Positions 5,744 to 13,296 of a DNA stretch of 13,340 nucleotides are shown here, one piece after another. The notes under the pieces are model-generated. The model saw only the letters and a program-made list of their open reading frames with translations. It made no database searches and was not told the DNA's origin. The position numbers and the translations under genes are program-made. This stretch comes from CAYPZL01 sp964415045 (GTDB lineage: Bacteria; Planctomycetota; Phycisphaerae; Sedimentisphaerales; Anaerobacaceae): positions 1 to 13,340 of the forward strand of contig CAYPZL010000161.1 of NCBI GenBank assembly GCA_964415045.1, given 5' to 3'. Positions within the stretch are counted from its first letter, which is position 1; every line of letters begins with the position of its first letter.

Positions 5744-7222
5744 TTACATATCCAGTTTTTCGCGGAGGTAGGTTCGGAGCTGGTCGGTGGCGATGCGGAT
5801 TTGTTCCATGGAGTCGCGCTCGCGGACGGTGACGGTCTGGTCTTCGAGGGTCTGGCCGTCCACGGTGACGCAGAAGGGGGTCCCCGCCTCGTCCTGACGG
5901 CGGTAACGCCGGCCGACGGCGCCCTTCTCGTCGTAGAAGCAGGTGAAGTACTTCTTGAAGTCGTTGGCGATGTTGTGCGCGATCTCGGGCATGCCTTCCT
6001 TCTTGACCAGCGGGAAGACCGCCACCTTGGTCGGAGCCAGGCTCGGGTGGAAACGCAGCAGGTTACGCGTCTGGCCTTTGACCTCCTCCTCGTCGTAGGC
6101 GTCGACGAGAAACGCCAGGGTGCTGCGGTCGACCCCGGCGCTGGGCTCGATGACGTAGGGAATGAACCGCTTCTTCTGTTGGTCGTCAAAGAAGGACAGC
6201 GGGCCCTTGTGGTATTCCTCGGCCTCGCCGGCCAGGGCGACCTTCATAAGATCGCGGTCGTTCTCGTACCAGGCGTTGAGACTGCGCATGCCGCGCTGGT
6301 GCTGGCGCAGGTCGTAGTCGGTGCGGTTGGCGATGCCTTCGAGCTCCTGCCAGTCGCCGGAGCCGAAGGGGAACTTGTACTCGACGTCGACGCAGGCCTT
6401 GGCGTAGTGGGCCAGCTCGTCGGGGTCGTGATCGCGGAAGCGGAGGTTCTCGGGTTTGATGCCGTGGTCGGTGTACCAGGCGAAGCGGGCGGCCTTCCAC
6501 TTCTCGTACCACTCTTCGTCGGTGCCCGGCTCGCAGAAGAATTCCAGCTCGGCCTGTTCGAACTCGCGGGTGCGGAAGATGAAGGCCTTGGTCGTCACTT
6601 CGTTGCGGAAGCTCTTGCCGATCTGGGCGATGCCGAAGGGGATCTTCACGCGGGTCGAGTCCAGGACGTTGCGGAAGTTGGCGAAGATGCCCTGGGCGGT
6701 CTCGGGACGCAGGAACATGGTCATCGAGTCCTCGGCGTTGGCGCCCATCTGCGTCTCGAACATGAGCTTGAAGGGCATCGGGTCGGTGAACTGCCCGACG
6801 GTCCCGCAGTTGGGGCAGACCTTGTTGCTCAGGTCGTGCGGTTGGGCCTCGGCGGTGTCGAGGGAGACGTGCTCGGTATGCTCTTCGGCCTGCCCGCCGT
6901 CATCGTCCTTGAGGTGATCGACACGGGTGCGCGTGTTGCACTTTTTGCACTCGGAGACGAGGTCGGCGAACTTGTCGGCGTGGCCCGAGGCCTTCCAGAC
7001 CAGCGGGTGCATGAGAATGCTGCAATCCAGGCCGACGACGTCGTCGCGCATCTGGACCACGTGCTTCCACCAGGCCCTCTTGACGTTGTTCTTGAGTTCC
7101 ACGCCCAGCGGGCCGTAATCGTAGCAACTCGCCAGACCGCCGTAGATCTCGCTCGATTGAAAGATGAATCCGCGCCGCTTGCAAAGGGACACGATATCGT
7201 CGAGTTTTGCCAGTTTTGCCAT
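5744..7222 (-). CDS. glyS: Glycyl-tRNA synthetase, single-chain (alpha2) type
   Basis: 492-aa class IIa synthetase that charges tRNA-Gly; it is the homodimeric GlyQS/eukaryotic-like form, not the alpha2beta2 form. The N-terminus reads SSEIYGGLASCYDYGPLG (23-40). The core shows FLRPETAQGIF (170-180), motif 2 SFRNEVTTKAFIFRTREFEQ (204-223), and motif 3 SAGVDRSTLAFL (361-372). The anticodon-binding domain is from about 396 (APTKVAVFPLVKK). Two cysteine pairs, CKKC (92-95) and CPNC (136-139), bracket an acidic, His-containing stretch and probably bind zinc. The ATG at 7220-7222 was chosen because GGAG lies 9 bases upstream and the sequence starts MAKLAKLDD; the open frame upstream crosses the promoter. 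The TAA stop is at 5744-5746. It is convergent with the 78-aa gene, with 91 bases between them. Confidence 0.96.
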   Translation of the reverse strand: MAKLAKLDDIVSLCKRRGFIFQSSEIYGGLASCYDYGPLGVELKNNVKRAWWKHVVQMRDDVVGLDCSILMHPLVWKASGHADKFADLVSECKKCNTRTRVDHLKDDDGGQAEEHTEHVSLDTAEAQPHDLSNKVCPNCGTVGQFTDPMPFKLMFETQMGANAEDSMTMFLRPETAQGIFANFRNVLDSTRVKIPFGIAQIGKSFRNEVTTKAFIFRTREFEQAELEFFCEPGTDEEWYEKWKAARFAWYTDHGIKPENLRFRDHDPDELAHYAKACVDVEYKFPFGSGDWQELEGIANRTDYDLRQHQRGMRSLNAWYENDRDLMKVALAGEAEEYHKGPLSFFDDQQKKRFIPYVIEPSAGVDRSTLAFLVDAYDEEEVKGQTRNLLRFHPSLAPTKVAVFPLVKKEGMPEIAHNIANDFKKYFTCFYDEKGAVGRRYRRQDEAGTPFCVTVDGQTLEDQTVTVRERDSMEQIRIATDQLRTYLREKLDM

Positions 7223-7256
7223 TATCAAGGTCTCCATGGAATTCAAATGAGCCCCC

Positions 7257-7284
7257 ATTATAGGGCCGGTCGGGGCAATTACAA
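7257..7284 (-). promoter_or_regulatory. Promoter of glyS
   Basis: The minus strand reads TTGTAA (7279-7284), a 16-bp spacer, then a perfect TATAAT (7257-7262). This predicts a 5' leader of about 25-30 bases, too short for a T-box. Confidence 0.7.
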
Positions 7285-7319
7285 GGACTCTGCTCCTCGG
7301 CTTTCCCGCCGCAGCGCGT

Positions 7320-7348
7320 TTGGCGACCGGGCGGGCGTTTCGTATAGT
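7320..7348 (+). promoter_or_regulatory. Promoter of the gene at 7423
   Basis: TTGGCG (7320-7325), 17-bp spacer, TATAGT (7343-7348). It points away from the glyS promoter. Confidence 0.55.
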
Positions 7349-7422
7349 TTGGATGGTAGGGGCGCTGTGTGGAGTTCCTTCAACAGGAGCGAATGAAGGG
7401 ACGGCCTTCCGGAGGAAGGACG

Positions 7423-7812
7423 ATGAATGGGGTCGAAAGTGCCACGAATGTGGAAGGAATGGTCCGCGCCGTTCTCGGACGCCGGGAGCCCAGGCGGGCC
7501 CTCGGTGCGAAAAGAGAAGCTGCACGGGATGCCGACGTTATTCCGGAGGAGGGCGCTCTGGCGAAGGTCAGAGACGCCGTACGGCAGGCGATGGCCAGGT
7601 CGGGATTCATCAGCATAGCCGGCGAGATCCTGGAGAATTTCAAGGTCTTGCTGGAAGGTCCCGCTCACGGTATGGAGGTCGAAGACCTCAAGCCGGGCGT
7701 GCTCGAAGAGTTGATCGCCTGGGTGGCCGCTCAAATCGCCGCCAAAGCAGATCAAGCGACTCAGGCCCAGGCGCACGTCAGGTCGGAAGCGGCCATCAAG
7801 CTTTTGACCTGA
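7423..7812 (+). CDS. Unrecognised 129-aa protein
   Basis: I do not recognise a family. The ATG at 7423 is preceded by GGAGGAAGG (7411-7419) at ideal spacing, so translation is credible; the frame opens earlier at a GTG (7369) without such a site. The N-terminus is basic and probably disordered (RRALGAKREAARDADV). The rest is predicted helical, with a hydrophobic stretch SGFISIAGEILENFKVLLEG (60-79) and an amphipathic, Ala-rich C-terminus (LEELIAWVAAQIAAKADQAT). No signal peptide or clear transmembrane helix is seen. It is monocistronic, divergent from glyS, and convergent with the lipase-like gene, which ends 31 bases away. GC-rich third positions match the surrounding chromosome. Confidence 0.7.
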   Translation: MNGVESATNVEGMVRAVLGRREPRRALGAKREAARDADVIPEEGALAKVRDAVRQAMARSGFISIAGEILENFKVLLEGPAHGMEVEDLKPGVLEELIAWVAAQIAAKADQATQAQAHVRSEAAIKLLT

Positions 7813-7843
7813 TGGGGCGCCCGGGCCGGCGCGACGATCTCGC

Positions 7844-8764
7844 CTAACGGCCGCTGATGACGACGGGCGACTTGCCCGCCGGCAGCGTGACGCTCAGCGC
7901 CCAGTTGTCCTCGGCGGCCTCCCGGGTCCGGAAGAATCCATACCTCGTATCCCCGACGATGTCTATCATCGGCGCCTTGGTGTAGCGCCGCCGCGTCGCG
8001 AACTTCCCGACGATGGTGCCCTGATACCAGTGCCAGGGGAATTTATGCTCTCTAAAGCCCGGGTTGACGGCGGAGATGTCCACGTTGTGCGCATGGGTGA
8101 GCAAGTTCTCCGTCAGATGGCCGACGGCGTCGCGGGTGTAGTACTGCTCGACCCAGCACGCCGCGTTCTCATCGGTCGCGATGCGGCCGAGCTCTTTCTC
8201 ATCCCACCCGTTCGGCACGTAGGCGTCCAGGAAGGTCAGGTGCAAATCGGCCGGGGTCTCTTTCGCTATCGTTCGGGCCGCTTCGTTGATGACCCAGGAA
8301 CCGGCGGAGTGGCCGATCAGGTGAATGTGCTTCCAGTTTCGCGAGAGCCCGAGGATTGTTCGGCCCAGCAGGGGACCGGTGCTGTCGCGGGCGATTTTCG
8401 CGGCGGTCGAGGGCAGCAGTTGCCGGGCCTGCCGGCGCCAGTCGAACCACGCACACTGCCATGTGTTGCCGTCGGTTCGCTGCTGGATGGCCAGCGCCAT
8501 CCATGCCGGCCAGGGTTCCCGTTCGTACCAGCCGTGCGTGATGACGACGAGATTGGCTTTATCGCAGGCCTGTCCGCCGGACGCAGCGACGAAAGGCGGC
8601 GCGTTGGGCTCTTGCACTGCGAGATAGAGGACGGGGTCGCGCCGGGCAGGATATGCGGGCGCTTTTGCGAACGGGCTTCCCAGCGCAAAGCACTTCGGAC
8701 CGGTGGCAAAGAGAACGAGACAGAGAACGCAGAGACGCCGAAGCGACTGTCGATCAAAGCGCAT
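7844..8764 (-). CDS. Secreted lipase-like alpha/beta hydrolase
   Basis: 306-aa protein with a signal peptide (MRFDRQSLRRLCVLCLVLFA, cleavage near 28). The hydrolase core has VITHGWY (74-80, oxyanion region), the nucleophile elbow GHSAG (151-155, Ser153), a likely Asp180 in TFLDAYVPNGW, and a likely catalytic His in REHKFPWHWY (His240 or His245). The HG...GHSxG...D...H order resembles pancreatic-lipase-type esterases; the substrate is unknown. It is the last gene of a three-gene operon. Its ATG (8762-8764) overlaps the stop of the upstream ferritin-like gene (8754-8756), giving an 11-base overlap without its own strong ribosome-binding site, so it probably relies on translational coupling. An upstream extension of the frame to 8815 would place 17 residues before the signal peptide and was rejected. 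Confidence 0.78.
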   Translation of the reverse strand: MRFDRQSLRRLCVLCLVLFATGPKCFALGSPFAKAPAYPARRDPVLYLAVQEPNAPPFVAASGGQACDKANLVVITHGWYEREPWPAWMALAIQQRTDGNTWQCAWFDWRRQARQLLPSTAAKIARDSTGPLLGRTILGLSRNWKHIHLIGHSAGSWVINEAARTIAKETPADLHLTFLDAYVPNGWDEKELGRIATDENAACWVEQYYTRDAVGHLTENLLTHAHNVDISAVNPGFREHKFPWHWYQGTIVGKFATRRRYTKAPMIDIVGDTRYGFFRTREAAEDNWALSVTLPAGKSPVVISGR

Positions 8765-8975
8765 TGTTGACGATATTGATGATTTCCCCGACGATCTCGG
8801 CATGACGCTGCTCATCTGCGGCCAGTTTCGCGAAGGCGTCCCTGACCTTCTGCGGCTCGACGCCGGGATGCCCGGCGATGCGCCCGTAGAGTTCGTGAGC
8901 CGACAGCTCGAACGACCGCATCGTCTCGAGCTCTTCGATGATCTTTTCTTTGTCGTGGCTATTTGCTTTGTCCAT
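8754..8975 (-). CDS. Two-helix ferritin-like protein with ExxH
   Basis: 73 aa. Two helices are visible. The first holds FELSAHELYGRIAG (Glu23 and Glu28), and the second LAADEQRHAEIVGEI holds Glu55-x-x-His58, the metal-ligand pattern of ferritin/rubrerythrin-like carboxylate diiron proteins. With only half of the usual four-helix bundle it must pair with another chain to form a site, as the encapsulated ferritins do. Oxidative-stress or metal handling is a reasonable inference, not shown. The ATG at 8973-8975 overlaps the stop of the upstream gene (8959-8961) by 17 bases. A TTG at 8994-8996 would add seven residues but is less likely. Confidence 0.7.
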   Translation of the reverse strand: MDKANSHDKEKIIEELETMRSFELSAHELYGRIAGHPGVEPQKVRDAFAKLAADEQRHAEIVGEIINIVNNAL

Positions 8976-9228
8976 AGTCTCGGACCAGAGCCTCAATGAT
9001 CGCTCGATGCTTCTTGGTGTCCTCGACGAGCGTGGTCAGGCGTTTCCTGATTTCGTGAAAGACCTCTTCATCGAGTTGCGCCGGCCAGTTGCGGCGCTGG
9101 AGATAGTTCTCGTACGCACCGCTGCTGATCTGGTCTTCCATGTTCAGAGCCGACGCCAGGATTCTCCCGATCGTTTCATGTGTACCGGCCTTCGCTCGAT
9201 CGCCCGGGTTGTCCGTTGCCGAATCCAT
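8959..9228 (-). CDS. Two-helix ferritin-like paralog with degenerate ligand motif
   Basis: 89 aa, first gene of the operon. It aligns by eye with the next gene: ALNMEDQISSGAYENYL (27-43) matches its first helix and LTTLVEDTKKHRAIIEALV its second. Aligning the histidines puts DTKKH opposite DEQRH, so the glutamate of ExxH is replaced by Thr71, although Glu31, Glu69 and His74 remain. This chain may be a structural partner or hold a different metal site. The ATG at 9226-9228 has no Shine-Dalgarno site; the promoter predicts that transcription starts at this ATG. The frame is open further upstream, but that part crosses the promoter. Confidence 0.65.
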   Translation of the reverse strand: MDSATDNPGDRAKAGTHETIGRILASALNMEDQISSGAYENYLQRRNWPAQLDEEVFHEIRKRLTTLVEDTKKHRAIIEALVRDYGQSK

Positions 9229-9234
9229 GTCGCG

Positions 9235-9263
9235 ACGATAGTGGGCGTCGGCCCGTTTGTCAA
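9235..9263 (-). promoter_or_regulatory. Promoter of the ferritin-like/lipase operon (leaderless)
   Basis: The minus strand reads a perfect TTGACA (9258-9263), a 17-bp spacer, then TATCGT (9235-9240). Only 6 bases separate the -10 box from the ATG, so transcription should begin at or next to the A of the start codon. Confidence 0.7.
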
Positions 9264-9436
9264 CATCGTATCTCTCGGAAAGACGACTGTGACCGGCTCG
9301 TTTTGCCTGTCGCAAATTGGTGAAAGAAAGACGCAATCTTGTCGTGGCGGCGAGTGGCCGGGACGGTACAATGGCTGCTTCCGGCTCGCGATCTGTGGCG
9401 ATCGCGCGGCGTGTGCGAAGGACAATCGAGGATATC

Positions 9437-9443
9437 GGAGTGA
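9437..9443 (+). promoter_or_regulatory. Ribosome-binding site that sets the start of the large glycosidase
   Basis: GGAGTGA lies 8 bases (from GGAG) before the ATG at 9449. The frame is open from 9317, but no site precedes the earlier ATG at 9371, and only the 9449 start puts the signal peptide at the N-terminus. Confidence 0.6.
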
Positions 9444-9448
9444 AAGCC

Positions 9449-12400
9449 ATGACAGATTCCGGGAAGGTGTTGCGAAACTCTGGCCTGCGAGCATTTGGCG
9501 TTTGGGCTGCTCTCTGTGTGGTCTCTTGGGTTGCGGGGCCCGTCGGCGTGGTGCGGGCGGTCGTGCCGCTGTCGGAGGACGCCAAAGTGGCCGTCGCGCC
9601 GAAGGTGCCGATTCGGGTCTACGCCTTCGATCTTGCGGACGTGCGGTTGCTGGCCGGCCCGTTCAAGGACGCGATGCAACGCGACGCCGACTACCTGCTA
9701 ACGCTGGAGCCCGACCGCCTGCTGCACCGGTTTCGGCTGTATGCGGGGCTGGAGCCCAAGGGGGAAATCTACGGCGGCTGGGAGCGCGCCGGAATCTCGG
9801 GCCACTCGCTGGGCCATTACCTCTCCGCCTGCGCGATGATGTACGCCTCCACCGGCGACGAGCGCTTTCGCGAACGTGTCGATTATGTAGTGGACGAGTT
9901 GAAGGCCTGTCAGGACGCCAACGGTGACGGCTACGTCGGCGGTGTCCAGGACGGTAAGCGCGTCTTCGCCGAGGTCAAGGCCGGGGACATTCGCTCGAAG
10001 GGCTTTGACCTCAACGGCATCTGGGTCCCCTGGTACACCGAGCACAAGCTCTTCGCCGGGCTCTTCGACGTGTACCGCTACTGCGACAACGACAAGGCGT
10101 TGGCCGTGGCCCGCAGGCTGGGCGACTGGGCGTGCGAGCTTACCGCGGGTCTCAGCGACGCGCTGTTCCAGAAGATGCTCGCCTGCGAGCACGGCGGCAT
10201 GAACGAGTCGCTGGCCGAGCTGTACGCGATCACCGGCGACGAGAAGTACCTGGTGTTGTCCAGGCGCTTCCATCACAAGGCGGTGCTCGATCCGCTGGCC
10301 AGGGGCGAAGACTGCCTGCCCGGCCTGCACGGCAACACGCAGATTCCCAAGATCATCGGCGTGGCCCGGCGCTATGAGGTCACGGGCGATGCGACGGACG
10401 GCAAAATCGCCGAGTTCTTCTGGGACCGCGTCGTGCACCATCATTCTTACGTCACCGGCGGACACGGGAACTTCGAGTACTTCGGCCCGCCCGACACGCT
10501 CAACGACCGCCTCACTTCCAACACGACCGAGAGCTGCAACACCTACAACATGCTCAAGCTCACTCGCCACCTGTTTGCCTGGCACGCAACCGCCGAGTAC
10601 GGCGACTACTACGAGCGGGCCCTCTACAACCACATTTTAGGCTCGCAGAACCCGGACGACGCCATGATGTGCTACTTCGTGCCGCTCAAGTCGGGCGAGT
10701 ACAAACGCTACTCGAATCCGTTCAACAACTTCACCTGCTGTCACGGGACCGGCATGGAGAACCACGCCAAGTACGGCGACAGCATTTACTTCCACGACGA
10801 CGAGAGCCTCTACGTGAACCTCTTCATCCCGTCGCAGTTGAACTGGCGTACGAAAGGACTCAAAGTCCGGCAGGAAACGAGCTTTCCCGCCGACGAGAAG
10901 GTAACCCTGACGTTCACTTGCGCTCGTCCGGTCAAGATGGCAATCAAGGTCCGCTGTCCCGGCTGGGCGGCCGGACCGGTCCGCATGAAGATCAACGGCA
11001 AGCCAACCGCTTTCTCCGGGGTCCCGGGCAGCTACGCCGGGCCGAAAAGGACCTGGCGCGCCGGTGACAAACTGGAGATCAGGATTCCCATGGGCCTGCG
11101 CCTGGAGGCGATGCCCGACAACCCGCGCCGCGCCGCGATTTTCTACGGCCCCATCCTCCTGGCCGGCGACCTCGGCCCCGTCGAGCTGACGGCGGAGACG
11201 ACAGACGTTTCGGGCGGTCCCCGCGTTCCCGTTCTGGTTACGGAAGACCGTCCGCCCCGCCAGTGGCTCCGTCGCGCGACGGAGCCCGGCGCGCCGGGAC
11301 TGGCCTTCCGCACCGTCGACGTGGGTCGGCCCGACGACGTGAAGGTCATTCCGTTCTACGAGATGCATCACCGGCGTTACGGCGTCTACTGGGACTTCTT
11401 CACGGCCGAGCAGTGGGCCCGGCGGCAGGCGCAGTACCGTGCCGAAATGAAGAGACGGCGCGAGCTGGAGGCCCGCACCATCGACGTCCTGCGCATCGGG
11501 GAGATGCAGCCCGAGCGCGACCACAACGTCACGGGCGAGCACACCAGCGCCGGAGAGTTCAACGGACGCAAGTACCGCCACGCCACCGACGGCGGCTGGT
11601 TCTCCTTCGACATGAAGGTCCTGCCCGACGAGCCGGTGGATCTGCTGTGCTCGTATTGGGGCAGCGACCGGCGCCGCCGCACGTTCGATATTCTCGTCGA
11701 CGGTGCCCGGATTGCAACCCAGTCGCTCAACGACAACCGACCGGGCGAGTTCTTCGATGTCACGTACCCGATCCCCGTCGAGCTGACGCGCGGCAAGGAG
11801 AAAGTGACCGTCCGGCTCCAGGCCCATCCGGAGCACTGGGCCGGCGGCCTGTTCGGCTGTCGGACCATGAAGCGGGAAAGCCGCCCCGGCAGCGACAGCT
11901 CCCGCGCCGCACGTCGGGTGGTGGAGTTTCCCACCCGAAGGGAGAAGGCAGTGCCGGCGGCCATGATGCAGCGCGTCTACGACGAGGTCAAGACGCCGTA
12001 CAAATACGGCGTCGTTCTGACCGGCGCCGACGGCCACAAAATCGATTGCCCCAGCGTATTCCGGCACGGCGAGAAATGGTACATGATGTACATCATCTTC
12101 GACGGCTCGGGCTACGAAACCGCCCTGGCCGAAAGCGCCGATTTGCTGGACTGGAAACCGCTGGGCAAGATTCTGCGCTTTCGCGAGAGTACCTGGGACG
12201 CCAAACAGGCGGCCGGCTACGTGGCGCTGCAGGATCCCACCTGGGGCGGCTCCTATCAGCTTGAGACCTGGGACCAGAAGTACTGGCTTTCGTACCTCGG
12301 CGGCGCGCTGGCGGGTTACGAGACCGATCCGCTGTCCGTAGGCATCGCGTGGACGTCCGACCCGGCCCGGCCGGTCGAGTGGAACCGCCTCAGCGAGCCG

Positions 12401-12913
12401 GTCCTTTCCCAGGACCAGCCCGACGTGCGCGCGTTCGAGTCGCTAACCCAATACAAGAGCAACATCATCCACGATCAAAATCAAACGCTTGGCTATCCCT
12501 TCGTCATGTTCTACAACGGCAAGCCGCGCGGCGGCCCCGAACGCATCGGTATGGCCGTCTCGTACGACATGAAGCACTGGCGGCGCTTCGGCGCCGAGCC
12601 CGTCATCGACAACGGCAGCGGCATCTCGGGCGACCCGCAGATCGTTCGCCTCGGCGACGTCTGGGTTATGTTCTACTTCGGCGCGTTCTGGAAACCGAAG
12701 GCGTTCGATACCTTCGCCTGCTCCTACGATCTGGTGCACTGGACGAAATGGACCGGCCCGCATCTCGTCGAGCCTTCCGAGCCGTGGGACGAAACGTACG
12801 CCCACAAACCGTGGGTCGTCAAGCATGACGGCGTCGTCTACCACTTCTACTGCGCCGTCGGTAACCGCGGCCGCGTCATCGCCCTGGCCACCTCCGCCCC
12901 TTTGGCCAACTGA
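9449..12913 (+). CDS. Secreted GH127/GH146-type beta-L-arabinofuranosidase fused to a GH43-like propeller
   Basis: 1154 aa, exported by a signal peptide (FGVWAALCVVSWVAGPVGVV, cleavage near 37). Residues about 65-670 form an (alpha/alpha)6 DUF1680-type domain. ESCNTYNM carries Glu361 and Cys363, and FTCCHGTGMENHAKYG carries Cys430-Cys431; these match the zinc ligands and cysteine nucleophile of characterised GH127 enzymes. Glu343 in GHGNFEYFG fits the acid/base. The CCHGTGMENH form looks closer to GH146. Residues about 676-808 form a beta-sandwich (DUF6805-like, RIGEMQPERDHNVTGE onward). After a linker, residues 839-1154 resemble a five-bladed propeller of the GH43/GH117 type, with candidate catalytic Asp866 (DGHKIDCPSVF), Asp1062 (SGDPQIV) and Glu1115 or His1118 (WDETYAHKPW). 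Removal of arabinose from plant polysaccharide or glycoprotein is the likely role of the first domain; the propeller's substrate is unknown. Confidence 0.88.
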   Translation: MTDSGKVLRNSGLRAFGVWAALCVVSWVAGPVGVVRAVVPLSEDAKVAVAPKVPIRVYAFDLADVRLLAGPFKDAMQRDADYLLTLEPDRLLHRFRLYAGLEPKGEIYGGWERAGISGHSLGHYLSACAMMYASTGDERFRERVDYVVDELKACQDANGDGYVGGVQDGKRVFAEVKAGDIRSKGFDLNGIWVPWYTEHKLFAGLFDVYRYCDNDKALAVARRLGDWACELTAGLSDALFQKMLACEHGGMNESLAELYAITGDEKYLVLSRRFHHKAVLDPLARGEDCLPGLHGNTQIPKIIGVARRYEVTGDATDGKIAEFFWDRVVHHHSYVTGGHGNFEYFGPPDTLNDRLTSNTTESCNTYNMLKLTRHLFAWHATAEYGDYYERALYNHILGSQNPDDAMMCYFVPLKSGEYKRYSNPFNNFTCCHGTGMENHAKYGDSIYFHDDESLYVNLFIPSQLNWRTKGLKVRQETSFPADEKVTLTFTCARPVKMAIKVRCPGWAAGPVRMKINGKPTAFSGVPGSYAGPKRTWRAGDKLEIRIPMGLRLEAMPDNPRRAAIFYGPILLAGDLGPVELTAETTDVSGGPRVPVLVTEDRPPRQWLRRATEPGAPGLAFRTVDVGRPDDVKVIPFYEMHHRRYGVYWDFFTAEQWARRQAQYRAEMKRRRELEARTIDVLRIGEMQPERDHNVTGEHTSAGEFNGRKYRHATDGGWFSFDMKVLPDEPVDLLCSYWGSDRRRRTFDILVDGARIATQSLNDNRPGEFFDVTYPIPVELTRGKEKVTVRLQAHPEHWAGGLFGCRTMKRESRPGSDSSRAARRVVEFPTRREKAVPAAMMQRVYDEVKTPYKYGVVLTGADGHKIDCPSVFRHGEKWYMMYIIFDGSGYETALAESADLLDWKPLGKILRFRESTWDAKQAAGYVALQDPTWGGSYQLETWDQKYWLSYLGGALAGYETDPLSVGIAWTSDPARPVEWNRLSEPVLSQDQPDVRAFESLTQYKSNIIHDQNQTLGYPFVMFYNGKPRGGPERIGMAVSYDMKHWRRFGAEPVIDNGSGISGDPQIVRLGDVWVMFYFGAFWKPKAFDTFACSYDLVHWTKWTGPHLVEPSEPWDETYAHKPWVVKHDGVVYHFYCAVGNRGRVIALATSAPLAN
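11938..11953 (+). promoter_or_regulatory. Possible internal ribosome-binding site and GTG start in the glycosidase
   Basis: GAAGGGAGAAGGCA precedes an in-frame GTG at 11951-11953, followed closely by ATGATG at 11963-11968. This is just at the linker before the propeller domain, so a free propeller protein could be made. It could also be a relic of a separate gene that became fused. Confidence 0.3.
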
Positions 12914-13077
12914 AGCGCTTGCGAACCGGCTCCGGGATCTTGTGGGCCTCGCTGCTGCCGGCGGAAAACCGACGGATTGTCCTACTGCGCGATCTCCCTC
13001 TTCTTCGCGTCGATACGCAAGAATACGTAGTTTCCCTGATAGATTCCCAGGGGCCGGATTCAGTACAATCAACGGGG

Positions 13078-13100
13078 GCGTCGCGATATCGTCGCGACGC
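13078..13100. repeat. Short perfect hairpin, 9-bp arms
   Basis: GCGTCGCGA, loop TATCG, TCGCGACGC. No T-run follows on either strand, so it is not a standard rho-independent terminator. Confidence 0.5.
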
Positions 13101-13274
13101 AAATTCTCCGTGGCATACCGAGAATGACTACCGTACAAGCCCTGCGGACCGGTGCCGAACGTCTCCCGGGCGGTGAACGTCACGAACAGATCGATGCCGG
13201 TGGTGGTGCAGGTGCAGATCGCTTCACGCCGTCTGCTGTTTGCGGTCTGCATCTCGACTCATCTTCCGACGGGC

Positions 13275-13296
13275 AGGATGGGCTCAAGCCCATCCT
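13275..13296. repeat. REP-like palindrome, 10-bp arms
   Basis: AGGATGGGCT, CA, AGCCCATCCT: a perfect inverted repeat with a 2-base centre in non-coding sequence. It has the look of a dispersed intergenic palindrome; no T-run follows. Confidence 0.5.

Noticed and set aside
7223..7256. T-box riboswitch upstream of glyS
   Set aside because: The leader predicted from the TATAAT box is only about 25-30 bases and has no T-box sequence.
5801..7396. Long plus-strand open frame of 531 codons
   Set aside because: Antisense shadow of glyS in GC-rich DNA (Val/Leu/Gly/Asp-rich, low complexity), with no motif.
9339..9372. Promoter TTGTCG / TACAAT for the glycosidase
   Set aside because: The spacer is 22 bp, too long; TACAAT alone is not enough to call.
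10637..12067. Minus-strand open frame of 476 codons, and similar frames at 9698-10633 and 11386-11964
   Set aside because: Antisense shadows of the glycosidase; the plus strand carries recognisable domains throughout.
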